Shown: positions 1 through 12,809, counted from the stretch's first letter. The stretch is DNA of 64,000 bases from Piliocolobus tephrosceles (GCF_002776525.5 NC_045436.1:102955335-103019334), one strand, 5' to 3'. Translations and numbers: made by a program. Notes: generated by a model not told the origin, from the sequence alone.

Positions 1-329
1 TTGTATTTAAGATGTTATTTCTGTAAATGAATAATAAGGCTAGTCTCATTCATTTTGGATAATATTTTTATACTTCCATTTCAGAAGATGAGATTCTCTG
101 ACCTTTTTTTCTAATTTTGAGGGAGAACACAAACTCAGATTTATCAAATCTTGTGCATTGATTATGTTATCTTAAATTTGGGGGCAAAGAAAGGGAAGGG
201 ATACATATGCTTGTGAATTACATCAATAGCATTGATATTGGGTTATTGGTATTTGATCATTAATATATCTATCCTCTTTAATTCATTCTTCATACTGACT
301 CGATGTAATCATTCAAACACAAATCTGAT
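1..329. other. Unannotated intronic sequence
   Basis: AT-rich sequence upstream of the MAPK10 start exon. No gene, RNA or recognisable repeat was seen. Confidence 0.5.
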
Positions 330-737
330 AAAGTCATGCTTAGCCCGAAGCCCTTCAATGGTTGCTCTGATTTTCAGTCCCTCACATTCTCTATGATTCC
401 TCTGCCATTGTGTCTTCACTAGTCCCTCCACCTGGAATTCTGTTCCCTTCCCTTTTTACCTAGTGGACTTCCACTCATTCTTAAGCTTTCAGCCAATATA
501 TCACTTCCTTAATATTTCTCACTGTCTAGGACTGATTCCATTAGAATTGATAGGTTCATATAACATAATGATATACTTTTCTTCCCTGGCATTTATCACA
601 GTTGAAAATTTACATTTCTTAAAATGGTATTAATATCCATCTTTCCTATTAGACTGATGACTCCTCTGTATTCTTAGTGTCAAGCAGAATTCCAGGCCCA
701 TAGTATACATTAAATAAATACTTCTTACATGAAAATA
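330..737 (+). repeat. L2-type LINE 3' end remnant
   Basis: The text resembles the C-terminal and 3' UTR part of L2: pyrimidine-rich phrases about CACCTGGAATTCTGTTCCCTTCCC, then CACTTCCTTAATATTTCTCAC. It ends with the L2 tail motif, a 'cataGTA.. AATAAATA' arrangement at 700-722. It is heavily decayed and has no open frame. Old L2 pieces are common in mammalian introns. Confidence 0.6.
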
Positions 738-1099
738 TTGACAATTTTTCATTTGTTCAGTGCTCTCAGATAATCAGAACCGAGGTAGGGTTCCAACTCC
801 TACATATGATATTTTGGATCATAAAGAACGGCAACTAAATTCAAAAAAGGTTTACACAAAAACTGGGGTGTGTCTAAGTCACCGTCCAGAGGAAGGATAG
901 ACATCCCTCCCACAAATTTGGTTCAGGTGTAAAGATTGATGATGCCACACATGCCACAAGAGATACCCTCTTGTGGGTATCTAATTATTTACATAATTAT
1001 TTATAATGAGGCTTTCTGGGGAGAGGAGGATATGTTTCTCAGCAGGTCCAAGAGTGATATGAAAAGCAGGGAAAAGATACTGTCTTGGGATTTTACTGT
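738..1099. other. Unannotated sequence between L2 remnant and ERV-like block
   Basis: No gene or clear repeat was recognised. The GC content rises to the right, towards the retrovirus-like block. Confidence 0.4.
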
Positions 1100-2640
1100 G
1101 TTTAGGGGGTGGGGGCAAAGCGAGAGTTCTTTTATGTATGGGCCAGGGCTTGTGCGATTTGAACTTCCTGTTGGCACCAGAGGAGGGAGCATCTGGGCCT
1201 TCTTATTAGTTTGCCCAGATGTGGTGCAGAGGAGGAAGAGGGAGGGGTGAGATTTAGGGATAGAGGAGGCTACTGCCTCCTGCAGGTGGAATTTGCCAGG
1301 TTTGTCTCTATCTGTAGCAAGGAGGCTTCAGTGGTAGTGCTGAGCTTTCCAGGTGCTGTTTTCATGACCGAAAGCATAATGTGCAGGTGGGTATGGGGAT
1401 TTGAGGGCTCAAGCCCTGTGAGAGCCTCTGTCCTCAGGAGAGCACAGAATGCAGCCAACAGTGCTGTTCTAATGGTGTGTAGTATGGTATCGAACAGTAC
1501 AATGTTCACAGGACTCATCACAGAGTCCACGGGCAAGTTAGGGCCATTATAGATGATCCAGATATTCCAGGAGACATGAGAGGAGGTTTCTAAAGTGAAG
1601 AAGTCTTGGGGGAGGGAGGCACTAGTGTGAATGCTAGTTGCACTGCAAATTTGGGCAGATTCTAGAGCCTTCTGTTGTAAAAGGGGGCCTCATTAAAGAG
1701 GAGCTGATATGTAACACCCTAAATGGTAAAATTTTAAATTTGGTAAAAAGTAAGTTTAAAATGTAAAATTTGTAAATTTTGCAATGTGGAATATATTGCC
1801 TCAAGAATCCACAAGGCTTAAAAGATGTTGAGCTTGTGGGTGCTGAGGGTCAATGGTGTTTCTTGACAGTGTCAGGGATGGAGTGATTCTTGACTTGCTA
1901 CATAATTTTTAGGAATTTAACCAAGGCGATGAGGCCTTGTACTGTGTGTGGGCAATGGCACATTTTCTCTTTGTGAACTCATTTGTGAATGTTTGCATGT
2001 CCTGAGTAAGTGTGTGAATTGACTCTCCTTAGAGGAAGATGTCATCAGTGTGATGAAATTCCTGTGCTCCTGGAGAAGGTTGGATGAAGTTCGGAAGTTG
2101 CCTTCAAACATTGTGTGTAAACATGCATTGGGGGGTGCATAGATCTTCTGGAGGCCTGGAGGACCAGTCAAGAACAAAATGGACTTCCGCTTCAGTAGGA
2201 AGAGGCTGGGTACTGCTTTCCACCTATTTTGGGATCCTTCACAAAGACAAAGACTTATTTCTATTTTTAACTGGTCTGCAAAGGCTATAAATACAAGCTG
2301 TACTGTATTATGAAGTCTTAGGCTTTGCTTGGGCACCATGCAGTTGCAACAGAGACCTCAGCTAATCCCATGGGTATCTGTGAAGTTGCAATGACCCTAT
2401 GGTGATGCCCCAAGTTAAGGCAAAGTGTGGAGGTGGTATGAGGGCTTTGTACCTTGCATTGCACAGTCACCGGGGAAGAGAAGTAACCTTGGGCAGGGAA
2501 TCTCCTTTTAGCAGAGGGCCATGTTTAGGAAACGGCTCAGCTGTGTGCTGTCAGCAAGCAAAACTCCTGGCATTTGGAGAAATGGGTGCCATGGTTTAGA
2601 AGAGAGGATTTGAGTGTTATACAGCATCATCCTTTATAAA
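1100..2640 (-). pseudogene. Decayed endogenous retrovirus pol remnant (RT to RNase H part)
   Basis: Read on the minus strand in shifting frames, the region near 2036-2050 gives an HTDDI box like the reverse-transcriptase active site (Y-x-D-D). It is followed by conceptual fragments whose spacing resembles the RT connection region and the start of RNase H (about 1270-1680). The block is more GC-rich than its surroundings. Frames are broken many times, no LTR was found at either side, and it cannot encode a product. The MST LTR and Alu to its right may have inserted near it, and 3400-3830 could belong to the same provirus. Another possibility is that the DD box is chance, since the similarity is weak and judged by eye. 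Confidence 0.4.
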
Positions 2641-2649
2641 TGAAGAATG

Positions 2650-3390
2650 TGTATATTAGTCTGTTTGTTCACTGCTATAAAGAAATACCTGAGACTGAGT
2701 AATTAATAAAGAGGTTTAATTGGCTCACAGTTTCACAGGCTGTATAGGAAGCATGATTCTGGCATCTGTGTAGCTTCTGGGGAGGCCTCAGGAAACTTCC
2801 AATTGTGGCAGAAGTTGAAGGGGAAGCTGGCATGTCTTATATGGCTGGAGCAGGAGCAAGAGAGTGAAGGGGAGGTGCTACACACTTTTAAACAACTAGA
2901 TCTCACAAGAACTCATTCAGTATTACAAGAGCAGTGGTGAGGGTATGGTGCTAACCCATTCGTGAGAATTCCACCCCCCTGTTCCAATCACTTCTCACCA
3001 GGTTCCACCTCCAACACTAGGGATTACGATTAAACATGAGATGTTGTGCTCAGTGGCTTACACCTGTAAGCATTTTGAGAGGCTGAGGCGGGTGGATCCC
3101 TTGAACCCAGGAGTTTGAGACCAGCCTGGGAAACATGGCAAAACACTGTCTCTACAAAAAAACAAAAATCTGCCAGATGTGGTGGTGTGCATCTTTAGTC
3201 CCAGCTACTTGGGAGGCTGAGGTGAGAGAATCTCTTGAGTCCAGGAGGTCAAGCCTGCAGTGACCTGTGATTACCCCCACTGAACTCCCGCCTGCGTGAC
3301 AGAGTGAGACCCTGTTTTTATAAAAAACAAAACCCAAAAATACACTTGATTGTGAAATTTGGGTGGGGACACAGATCCAAACCATATCCA
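2650..3390 (-). mobile_element. MaLR LTR, MST type (copy 1), split by an Alu
   Basis: In the minus sense the element starts TGGATATGGTTTGGATCTGTGTCC (3390 leftwards) and ends ACAGACTAATATACA at 2650. This is the solitary-LTR pattern of MST/THE1 MaLRs, including the GTTTAAAAGTGTGTAGCACC block and the GGTTTAATTGGCTCACAG stretch. The Alu at 3042-3340 interrupts it. No internal retroviral gene adjoins. It is one of three MST LTRs in the window, all in the same orientation. Confidence 0.85.
3042..3340 (+). mobile_element. Alu element inside MST LTR
   Basis: This is a dimeric Alu: CAGTGGCTTACACCTGTAA, GAGGCTGAGGCGGGTGGAT, GACCAGCCTGGGAAACATGG, a middle A-rich part at about 3157-3168, then a right arm ending GTGACAGAGTGAGACCCTG with an A-rich tail. 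Substitutions are many, suggesting an older Alu (AluJ/S). It interrupts the LTR just before its outer end. Confidence 0.9.
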
Positions 3391-6328
3391 AAACTCCTTT
3401 ATTATCTATAAATTTGCTTGGTTACTGCAATTTTTACACTGCCTTGTTTGCTGCATAAGATGAATTAGCAGAGTAGCCACCTGATGTGGCTTTTTACTTT
3501 CACATTTTGAATTACTCCTGTCAAGCCATTGACCTGTAAAAGCCAATGGCATGCTGGATGGCATTATTCTTGAGGCGATTGCTCAGGATTTGCACCTCCT
3601 CGCTTCTGTTTAGTTTGGTCCTAGCCTGTGATCACTTCTCCATTTTGTCTTTCTAGCTTCACACTGAATTTTCATTTCTAAACCTCTCCTTGGGTGTCTG
3701 TCTGTCCCTGACTGACTGGCATTTCCCAGCCCCCTTCTATTCAGGAGACTCTGTGGGCTAGCTCAGTGGACTAGCCTAAGTGACAATTTAAGCTAGGGAA
3801 AGGGGGAACTTACCCAAACATGTTCATTGGACAGGAAAATGATATAGAAAATAAAAATAATAATTATCTGTTATTAGTTAAAACATTCCTTCAAAAGACC
3901 CTTATGTTGTTCAACAATTAAGACATAACTGAATCTACTGAATACATTTAAAGGTTATAGACAGCCTAGAGTTTGGGATAGTAAAAAATGAGATAAAATA
4001 AATAAAAAAGAGACGTTTGCCCTTTGCCTTGATCCAAATGCTAAAATGCTAGATAGAAATGCCATATAAATATATTAGGCTGCATGTCATTAGAAGAAAC
4101 CTAAATTATTATTCTATTTACTGTTAAAAATTACTTGTAAAATTTTAAACTTGCTTTTCTAACTCTAAACACAAGTGAAGTTCAATGTAAAAATGTATAT
4201 TTCCTTCTAAATATCAGCCAGTTAATCATATATGTGTGTAAATATGGAAAATATGCTTCTCTTTTCATTTAAATTCTTAAATTATTTAGGACTAAATAGA
4301 ATTTAAGGAAGAGCTGCTTCTGGCATCTTTGCCCCTAGTTTCCTGCCTCCATCCAATCTCCATATTATTCCTACACTAGTCTTATGTTTTCCAACATTAC
4401 AGATTACTCAATTCACAATATGCAGAGGTCAAATTAGTGTATTGTCAACCTTGTTTTTTTTTTTTTTTTTTTTTTAACTCTGGATGACGCGTTTGGCATG
4501 AGTAACTCTCATAAGTGGTAAGTGATGGCTCCATACAGGCCAGCCATTTAATGTTTTATTTGAACTTAATTTTTGTTGTTGTGACATTCCAACCAATCAT
4601 AAAATGTCACAGATGAAAGTAAAGCAAACTAAGATTATATAGCTTAACATTTTATTTAGTTTTGGGCCATATTAAGATGCCTTTGTTTATACAGTTTTTT
4701 CCTATAATAAGTTTTATAATTGCTATTTTAAAATAGTAAATGCAACTCAATGTATCATAACTTAAATTGGATGTGGATAAAATGTGTAAACATATGATTT
4801 GCAAAAGTGTGTGCAGTTTTATGTCATAATATTAAGTAATATATTGTAATTCGTATACACATTTCTAGAAAAGAAAATATTAAAGCAATTAATTTATACA
4901 AAGCACTTATCTGTAGACAGTTTTCAATAGATGGTTGTTCTCTTCTTACCAGCCCATAACCTACAACTTGCTTTGGTTTATGTTAACAGATATTAAAGCC
5001 ACATGAATATAAGAATATTGATATTATACCTGAAAAATATAAAATATTTTTCTTGTAAAAGACTGAATTATTTTAAAGTCTTCAAAGTTGTCTACTAATT
5101 TATGTTATCATCATTAAATAATGACCTTATCATTAAATAAATGACCTTCCTGTAAGAGGTTAGGGGTTACCTGACATCCTTATTAATTATTTCAAAACAA
5201 TAAGAGATGTATTTCCATATTTCCAGAAATAATGTTATTCTTATAAGAAATATTATTTTCAAATATCCATTGCAAGTGGGCTAAAATAATAAATTAAGAA
5301 AACATTGATGTTGTGAGAATTTATGGCTTATTCTGCTTGAAGCATTGGATTGTGATTTGAGTTTACTAGGAAAATATCCCAAATATCCTCCTTTTCTTCC
5401 TTTATTTTACATAGTACTGGCCAATTAGAAAAACCAAACAGAAATCTTTATGCTGCTAAATGAAATGAGTGTTTGTACTTGTGACTCAAGTTTGTAGTAA
5501 TGTGCTTTACTTTGGAATTTAAAAGAGTTTGGTTGTGCAAGAGAGGATGTGTGCTAATTATGCCTGCAGAAAGGGGCAAGTGTGAGAAATCTGCCCCCAA
5601 AACCATGGAAATCTCTCTCTTTCTCTCTCAATCTCTTTTTGGGAAAAAAGAAAGACAAAGAAAACTATGGTGACAAAGAGAAAGAGTTTAGGTTTACATG
5701 TGTGCTCATGAAGTCTGTCAATAGAAACAGGAAAGTGGGGAAGTCAGATAGATGTATGGATAAAAGGAAGGGAGGTAAACATTGTGTCTGGGGCTTTTGT
5801 GTCATAATGAATTTTCCTCCCTAAAAGAAGAGTTGGCTGGAAGCCCTGGGTAAAGCTGCTTCCATTTCCAGTCTCCTTTTCACCTATCTCTACTATTTAG
5901 TATATGGTTAATTATTTTTACAAATCAATTCCCTCTTGCCTTCTTCACTACAAATCAGTTGCTAAGTGACTGGGAGACAGAGTGACCTCTGAATTTATTC
6001 TGCTCATTATATCGTTAGATTTTTCCACATCACTTACGGGATAGATTTCTTCATGTAAGTTCAGCACCTCTCCAGGATTCAAGTTGACATTTCACCTAAT
6101 TAATAGCCCCTATTGGCCTAGTTATTTGGAGGATATATAATTAAAGCAATACTACTACTTGTTCAGAGGAATTAAGATTTCATTTTGCCTTTTAAATTAA
6201 TTGCCCAAAGTGTATTTTTTTTCTTATGGCTTATTATTATGCCCATATGTGTTATAATAAACATATTTTCAAAGGCCATCTTACAAAAATTTAAAATGTT
6301 AAAATTTTAAGATTTAAAAATAAGTCTA
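3391..6328. other. Unannotated AT-rich intronic sequence
   Basis: No gene was recognised. A run of 22 T lies at 4454-4475. The stretch 3400-3830 has a higher GC content and could be a further piece of the retroviral remnant to its left, but I could not show a retroviral motif. The reading frame at 5582-5824 has no recognisable features. Confidence 0.4.
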
Positions 6329-6620
6329 GGCTGAGTGGGTGGCTCACACCTGTAATCCCAGCACTTTGGGAGGCCAAGGTGTGCGGATCACGAGGTCGGG
6401 AGATCAAGACCATCCTGGCTAACACAGTGAAACCCTGTCTCTACTAAAAATATAAAAAATTAGCCAGGTGTGGTGGCGGGCGCCTCAGGAAGGTGAGGCA
6501 GTAGAATCACTTGAACCCTGGAGGCAGAGGTTACTTACAGTGAGCCGAGATTGAGCCATTGCACTCCAGCCTGGGTGACAGAGCAAGATTCCATTTCAAA
6601 ATAAATAAATAAATAATAAG
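6329..6620 (+). mobile_element. Alu element
   Basis: It starts GGCTGAGTGGGTGGCTCAC and runs through CCCAGCACTTTGGGAGGCC and GATCACGAGGTCGGGAGATC (AluS/Y-like), with a short deletion in the right arm where the 'GTAATCCCAGCTACT' stretch should be. It ends in an AAATAAATAAATAATAAG tail. AATAAG-type sequence flanks both sides, a possible imperfect target duplication. Confidence 0.93.
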
Positions 6621-8299
6621 CTTATATGTATGTACAATATTTTAAACTAATGGGAATTCCTTAAAGGCACTAATTTTGGCTTTTTATTTTTGAGTTGTTC
6701 ATTTTTGTTCATGAAGTCCTCAGTATAGTGCCTCACTCAGAATAGATACCGTTAAATATTTATAGAATTATTCATTGAATCAGCATGATGAGAATTGGAA
6801 TAAATTTTCTTTTAAAAATGAGGTTAATATTAAACATGACTATACATATAAATAATTCTACTTCTCTTTATAAGTAATTCTAAATAAAAATCAAAATGAT
6901 CTTGTGGACAACATTCCATTTTTATTTTTAATTTGAGACTTGTAGTCAATATGTATTTATCTTCTGTGATGTGAACTGTTATTTACTTATCTATCAAATT
7001 ATATATATATATATATGAGCATATATATCGTATTTACCATATAGGAGATAATGTGTTTTGTGCTTTACAAATATGTATCTTATTAATGAGGAATCATTAA
7101 GGAAAATAATACCATCTTTTCTTTCCAGTAACTATTTAGAAAAAAACGACCATGTATAATTCACATGTGTACATATACAAACCTAGCAATGATGTGGAGA
7201 ATACAAGGATGTTACATGCTGAGTATTCTGTGTGTCAGGTGATGGCTGTGGTGGTGGTATATAGAGTTTCTTGGAATAACCAAGGAGCTGAGTTGTATGC
7301 CACTTAATAGGTATAATGACAAAATGCATTGAGAAATGTTGAAGGAAAAGATATAACTAGGCAAAAAATAATGGTTTGGATACTTCACCTGTGTAAATGG
7401 TTTTTGTGATTCTTAGTGAAACCTGAACTGTTGAACCAATTTAAGAATAGTTTATTGATTTTACAAATTATAAGGATGACAGAAAAAAATCTTGTTTCTC
7501 TATATTAATATAATTCTGTACAGAATGTTTTAGAAAAATAAATGAAATACGTGTGTCTAGGTTCAGGCCCCAAATACATGAATTTTAGGAACAACCAGCG
7601 GAGAAAAAATCAATTCCTAAGAGATAGTTTTTAAGATGTTTCAAGTGTTTGCTGGCCAAATTTTAGTGAGAAATGTAATCTGTGTTTAATGCATAGCATT
7701 TGGGCATTTAGATCTGACTCCTTATTGCCTCATGGATGAGACGTATAAATTTTGAAAGTTTCCTAACCATTTACCATTTAGACCTCTGGTTTCTCACGAA
7801 AATAAGTTGCTCAGGTGTTTACTATGTTTTCCTTCAGTTCAAAATATCTGAATCTGTTATTCTTTCTCATACTGTAATATTTCACCTTATTAAAAATATG
7901 CATTTTTCATTATGAAACAAACATACATAAAAGCACAGAGTTATTAATGTGCATATTTCTATCTATATCTTCTAAAACTATATTTGTATCTATATTTGTT
8001 TTAAAAGATTGGGGACGTATTGTAATATTCTTTTGTTACCAATTTTTTCCATTTTGCAATATATTATGAACATGTATCCGTGTCATCATTTATAAATAAC
8101 TAAGTGGAATTATGTTCTATTTCTAACAGTAATTACTTCATCATTTCCTTTTTATTGAACATTTAGTGTTTCCATTATTTTATTATAAATAATGCTGTGG
8201 TAAACATTCTTATGGATTAATCTTTAGATTAAAATATAGATATTTGATTACTTCTTTAGTATAAGTTCTTAGGTATGGCATTGCTATTTAAATCTTAAT
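6621..8299. other. Unannotated AT-rich sequence, possible old LINE at its right end
   Basis: No gene was recognised. A (TA)n run lies at about 7002-7016. The part from 8040 to 8290 has phrases such as ATAATGCTGTGGTAAACATTC that resemble old LINE 3' ends on the minus strand, but assignment is uncertain. Confidence 0.4.
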
Positions 8300-8875
8300 T
8301 ACATTGTTTTTCTTTCAACTTTTTCTGTTGTGGCAAAATACACAGAACAAAATTTGCCATCTTCACCATTTTTAATTGTACAATTGAGTAGTATTAAGTA
8401 CATTGATCATGTGCAACTATCACCAATAATAGCATGTCGGAATTTCCTTCATTTTTAAGGGTGAATACTTTTCCATTGTACATATATAGCACATTTTGCT
8501 AATCCATTCATCCCTGGATGGACACTTGAATTGCTTCCATGTTTTAGCTATTGTGAATAATGCAGCTATGAAGACAGGTGTACAAATACCTCTTTGAGAC
8601 CCTGCTTTCAATTCTTCTGGGCATGTAACCAGGCATGGAATTGCTGGATTATATGGTAATTCTATTTTTGATTTTTTAAGGTACTGCTGTGCTGTTTTCC
8701 ATGGTAGCTCTACTAATTTTCATTTTCGCCAGTAGTGCACAAGGGTTCGAATTTCTCCACATCCTCAACAACACTTGTTATTTTCTGTAGTTTCGTTTGT
8801 TTGATTTTTTTATTTTATTTTTTTTAAATAATAGCCATCCCAGTGGATGTGAGGTGGTAGCTTGAATACTTGAAT

Positions 8876-9170
8876 GGGTTTTCTTTTTGAGACAGAGTCT
8901 CACTCTGTCGCCCAGGCTGGAGTGCAGTGGCACAATCTCAGCTCACTGCAACCTCCGCCTCCCGGGTTCAAGCAATTCTCCTGCCTCAGTCTCCTGAGTA
9001 GCTGGAACTACAAGTGAACACCACCATGACTGGTAATTTTTTGTATTTTTAGTAGATACGGGGTTTCACCATGTTGGCGATCATGGTCTTGATGTCCTGA
9101 CCTCAGGATCCACCCTCCTTGGCCTCCCAAAAGTGCTGGGATTACAGGCATGAGCCACTGCACCCAGCCA
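8876..9170 (-). mobile_element. Alu element in the old L1, with 8-bp target duplication
   Basis: Reversed Alu: T-rich start, GAGACAGAGTCTCACTCTGTC, CCTCCCGGGTTCAAGC, and end GAGCCACTGCACCCAGCC. ACTTGAAT occurs just before (8868-8875) and just after (9171-9178), a plausible target-site duplication. Confidence 0.93.
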
Positions 9171-10098
9171 ACTTGAATATTAAAAAAAAATTATTTAGTG
9201 TTAGTTTCTACATGTTTTGGATTTGTATCTCTTTTTATTCGTATTATTTGAAAATATTTTCTCTCACTCCATAGGTTGCCTTTTCACTCTATTGACAGTA
9301 TCCTTTGATGCACAAATTTTTAATTTTTATGAAGTTCCAATTTGTCTATTTTTGCTTTTGTTGCCTGTGTCTTTCATGTTATATCCAGGAAATAATTAAC
9401 AATTCAATATTGTGAAGATTTGTTCTGTGTTTTCTTATAATAGTTTGATCATTTTTTGCTCTTACGTTTAAATCTTTGATCCATTATTAGTTAACTTTTG
9501 CGTTTGGTGTTAGGTAAGGGTACAACTTCATTTGTTTGCATGTGGATATACAGTTGTCCCAGTACTGTTTGTTGAAAAGGCTGTCCTTTCACCATTGAAT
9601 GGTCTTGGCATCTTGGTTGAAAATTAATTGACTGTTTATGCCAAGGTTTATTTCTGAGGGTCCTATTTTTCAAGATTGTTTTGGCTACTTAAGGTTCCTT
9701 GAGACTTCATATGAATTTTAGGGTGGATTTGTTTGTTTTTGCAAAAATCAATGTGATTCTGATAAGGATTGGATTGAGTTTGCATATAGCATTGGCTAGT
9801 ATTGACATCTTAATAATATTAAGACATCCAGTCTATGAACATGAGATGTCTATTTTTTATGCCTTTTAAAAATACATTTCAGTATTTTTTTCTTTAGTTT
9901 TCATTGTACAAGTCTTTTACCTTCTTGGTTAAGTCAATCCTTAAGTATTTCATTCTTTGTGATGCTGTTATAATTTGAAATGTTTTCATAATTTCCTTTT
10001 CAGATTGTTCATTGTTAGCGTATAGAAATGCAATTGATTTTTGTGTGTTAACTTTGTATCCTGATGCTTTGCTGCATCTGTTTATCAGTTCTAACAGG

Positions 10099-10124
10099 TT
10101 TTTTTTTTTTTTTTTTTTTTTTTT
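10099..10124. repeat. Homopolymer run of 26 T
   Basis: An uninterrupted T run inside the old minus-strand L1. Length is probably polymorphic and assembly-sensitive. Confidence 0.95.
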
Positions 10125-10930
10125 AAGGTATCTTAAGGGTTTTCTATGTAGAAAAACAGATTATCTGTGAACAAAGATAATTGTACTTCTTCCTTTCAAA
10201 TTTGGATGTCCTTGCTTTATTTACGTCTTTCCTGTTTTTTTCCCTGATTGCTCTGGCTGAAACTTCCAGAAATTTGTTGAAGAGAAGGGGTAAAAGTGAA
10301 CATCCTTACCTTGTTCCTGATGTTAGACAAATATCTTTTGGTCTTTCATGATTGAATATGATGTTCATGATGAGTTTTTCATATATGGTTCTTATTATGT
10401 TGAGATAGTTTTCCTTCTATTTTTAGTTTGTTGAGTGTTTTTTTAAATCATGAAAGGGTGTTGAATTTTGTCAAATGCTTTTTCTGCATCAATTAAAATA
10501 ATCACATAATGTTTTTCTTCATTCTATTAATGAGATGTATATACCACATTGATTGATTTTTGTATGTTGAACCATCCTTGCATTCTAGCAAGAAATCTCA
10601 CTTGGTCATGGTATATAATCCTTTTAATGTGTTGCTAGTATTTTGTTGCTAAGAGTTCGTCAATATTTTGTTGAGGATTTTTCCATCAATATTCACAGGG
10701 ATATTGGCCTACAGTTTTAAATTCTTGTGGTATCTTTGTCTGGCTTTTGTTTCAGAGCAACATTGGTCTCATAGAATGAGTCTGGAAGTGTTTACTTCTA
10801 TTCAATTTTTAGGGAAAGTTTGAAAATAATTGGAGTTAGTTCTTCTTGGTACGGTAGAATGGTAGAATTTACCAGTGAAGCCATTAGGTCCAGGGCCTTT
10901 TCTTTGCCAGGATATTTTTGATTATTGATC

Positions 10931-11043
10931 TAATTTCCTTGCTAGTTACAGGTCTATTCAGATTTTATGGTTTTCTAAATTGAGTCTGTAGTAGTAGGTT
11001 TTGTGTTTCTAGGAGTTTGTCCATTTCATTTAGTTTAACAAAT
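10931..11043 (-). repeat. Source copy of a 113-bp dispersed direct duplication
   Basis: This part of the old L1 ORF2 recurs at 12285-12397 in the same orientation, offset exactly 1354 bases, with no indel and two mismatches by my count. Here it is continuous with the surrounding L1 text on both sides, so it is the original copy. Confidence 0.9.
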
Positions 11044-12284
11044 TTGTTGGCATACAATTAATCATAGTAATCTCGTATTGTCCTATTCCTTTTGTTAGAA
11101 TTTGTAGTAATGTCCCCACTCATATATCCACTTTCATTTCTGATTTTGGCAATTTGAGTCCTCCCTCTTTATCTTAGTAAATCTAGCTAAAGATTGTCAA
11201 TTTTGTTTATCTTTTTAAAAAACAAACTTTTGGTTTTGACAGTTTCCTTTATTGCTTTGCTGTTCTCTATTTTGTTGGTCTCTGTTCAAATCTTTGTTAT
11301 TTTCTTCCATCTGCCAGGTTCAAGTTTAATATGTTCTTCTTTTTCCAGTTCCTTAAGTTGTAAAATTAGGTTGTTATTCAAGATCTTTCTCTCTTTTGTA
11401 TTGTAAGCATTTGCAGCTCTAAATTTCTCCCTTAGCATTGCTTTTGCAGTGGCTTATAGGTTTTGTTATGTTGTATTTTCATTTTAATTTAGCTCCTAGT
11501 ATTTTATAATTTCTCATATGATTTCTTATTTGATCCATTGGTTGTCTAAAAGTATTTTTATTAATTTCTACAAATTTCTGAATTTTTAAGTTTTTCTCTG
11601 TTATTGGTTTCTAACTTCATACTGTTGTGACCAGAGAAGATAGGTGTATTACATCTTGGACTAATATATGGCCTATTCTGGAGTATGTCCCATGTGCACT
11701 TGAGAATAATGTATATTTTTTTGTTTTGGGGAAGATGGTTCTGTATATATCTATTAGCTATTGTTCATTTATTGTGCTGTTCAAGTTCTCTATTTACATA
11801 TAATTTGTATTTGTGTGGTTGTTATATTTACAATTTAGAATAGGATGTTGAAGTCTCCAACTACTGTGGTAGATCTGTCAATTTCTCCTTCCAATTTTGT
11901 GAATTTTTGCTTCCTATATTTTGGTGGTCTATTGTTAGGTGAATAAATGTTTATAATTGTTATATCTTCTTTTATATTGAATGCTTTATTAATAAAGTGC
12001 TCTGTTTGTCTCTTGTAAACTTTTTTCGTTTTAAAGTTACTATGTCTGATATTAGTATAACCATCCCTGTTCTCTTGTGGTTACTATTTGCATAGAATAT
12101 CCTTTTTAGTTTGTTTTCAAGATAGGGTCTCACTTTGCTGCCCAGGCTGGAGTGCAGTGGTGTAATAATGGCCCATTGCAGACTTGAACTCCTGGCTCAA
12201 GTGATCCTCCTGCCTCAGCCTCCTGAGTAGCTAGGAATACAGGTGTGCACCACCATACCCAGCTAATTATATATATATATAATT

Positions 12285-12395
12285 TAATTTCCTTGCCAGT
12301 TACAGGTCTATTCAGATTTTGTGGTTTTCTAAATTGAGTCTGTAGTAGTAGGTTTTGTGTTTCTAGGAGTTTGTCCATTTCATTTAGTTTAACAA

Positions 12396-12397
<2 letters not shown>
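12285..12397 (-). repeat. Inserted copy of the 113-bp L1 segment, inside an Alu
   Basis: Direct copy of 10931-11043 with two differences (GCTAG to GCCAG, TTTTATGG to TTTTGTGG). It is preceded by (AT)n (12267-12280) and followed directly by (TG)n. The source lies 1.35 kb to the left. It cannot be explained by an ordinary L1 insertion, as it has no L1 3' end or tail. Confidence 0.9.

Positions 12398-12437
<40 letters not shown>
12397..12437. repeat. (TG)n microsatellite
   Basis: About 20 uninterrupted TG units at the right edge of the 113-bp copy. Likely length-polymorphic. Confidence 0.97.
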
Positions 12438-12439
<2 letters not shown>

Positions 12440-12775
12440 TTTGTACAGACAACGTCTTGATATGTTGCCCAGGTTGGTCTTGAACCCTTGACCTGAAGAG
12501 ATCCTCTCAACGTGCTAGATGCACAAAATATATTTTTCTATCCTCTGACTTTCAGTCTATTTCTGTCTTTGGATCTAAAGTGAATCACTTATAGATAGCA
12601 TATATTTGGATGTTTTTTTTTAAAAAACTATCCATTCTGCCCATCTGTCTTTTGATAGAATAATTTAATCTACTTACATTTAAAGCAATTACTGAGAAGG
12701 AGGAAACTCTGGCATTTTGGTAATTGCTTTCTCTATGCCTCAGAGATTTTTTTCCCCCTAATTTCCTGCATTACT

Positions 12776-12809
12776 GTCTTCCTTCCTTCCTTTCTTCCTC
12801 CCTCCCTCC
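12776..12809. repeat. Pyrimidine-rich (TTCC/CCCT)n repeat at the gap edge
   Basis: A CTTCC/CCTCC run leads straight into the N gap. The minus strand would be (GGAA/GGGA)n. The gap probably hides more of this repeat. Confidence 0.85.

Larger units (their letters stand above)
12111..12524 (-). mobile_element. Alu element carrying an insertion of L1 sequence and a (TG)n run
   Basis: Reversed Alu arms are present on both sides: TAGGGTCTCACTTTGCTGCC to CACCATACCCAGCTAAT on the left, and AGACAACGTCTTGATATGTTGCCC onward on the right. Between them, where the short A-rich or TTTTTGTATTTT part should lie, are (AT)n, the 113-bp L1 copy and (TG)n. Imperfect target duplication GAATATCCTTTTT / AAATATATTTTTC at the ends. 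Confidence 0.85.

Noticed and set aside
12397..12437. (TG)n or other short-period arrays as CRISPR
   Set aside because: No regularly spaced repeats with unique spacers; this is a eukaryotic genome.
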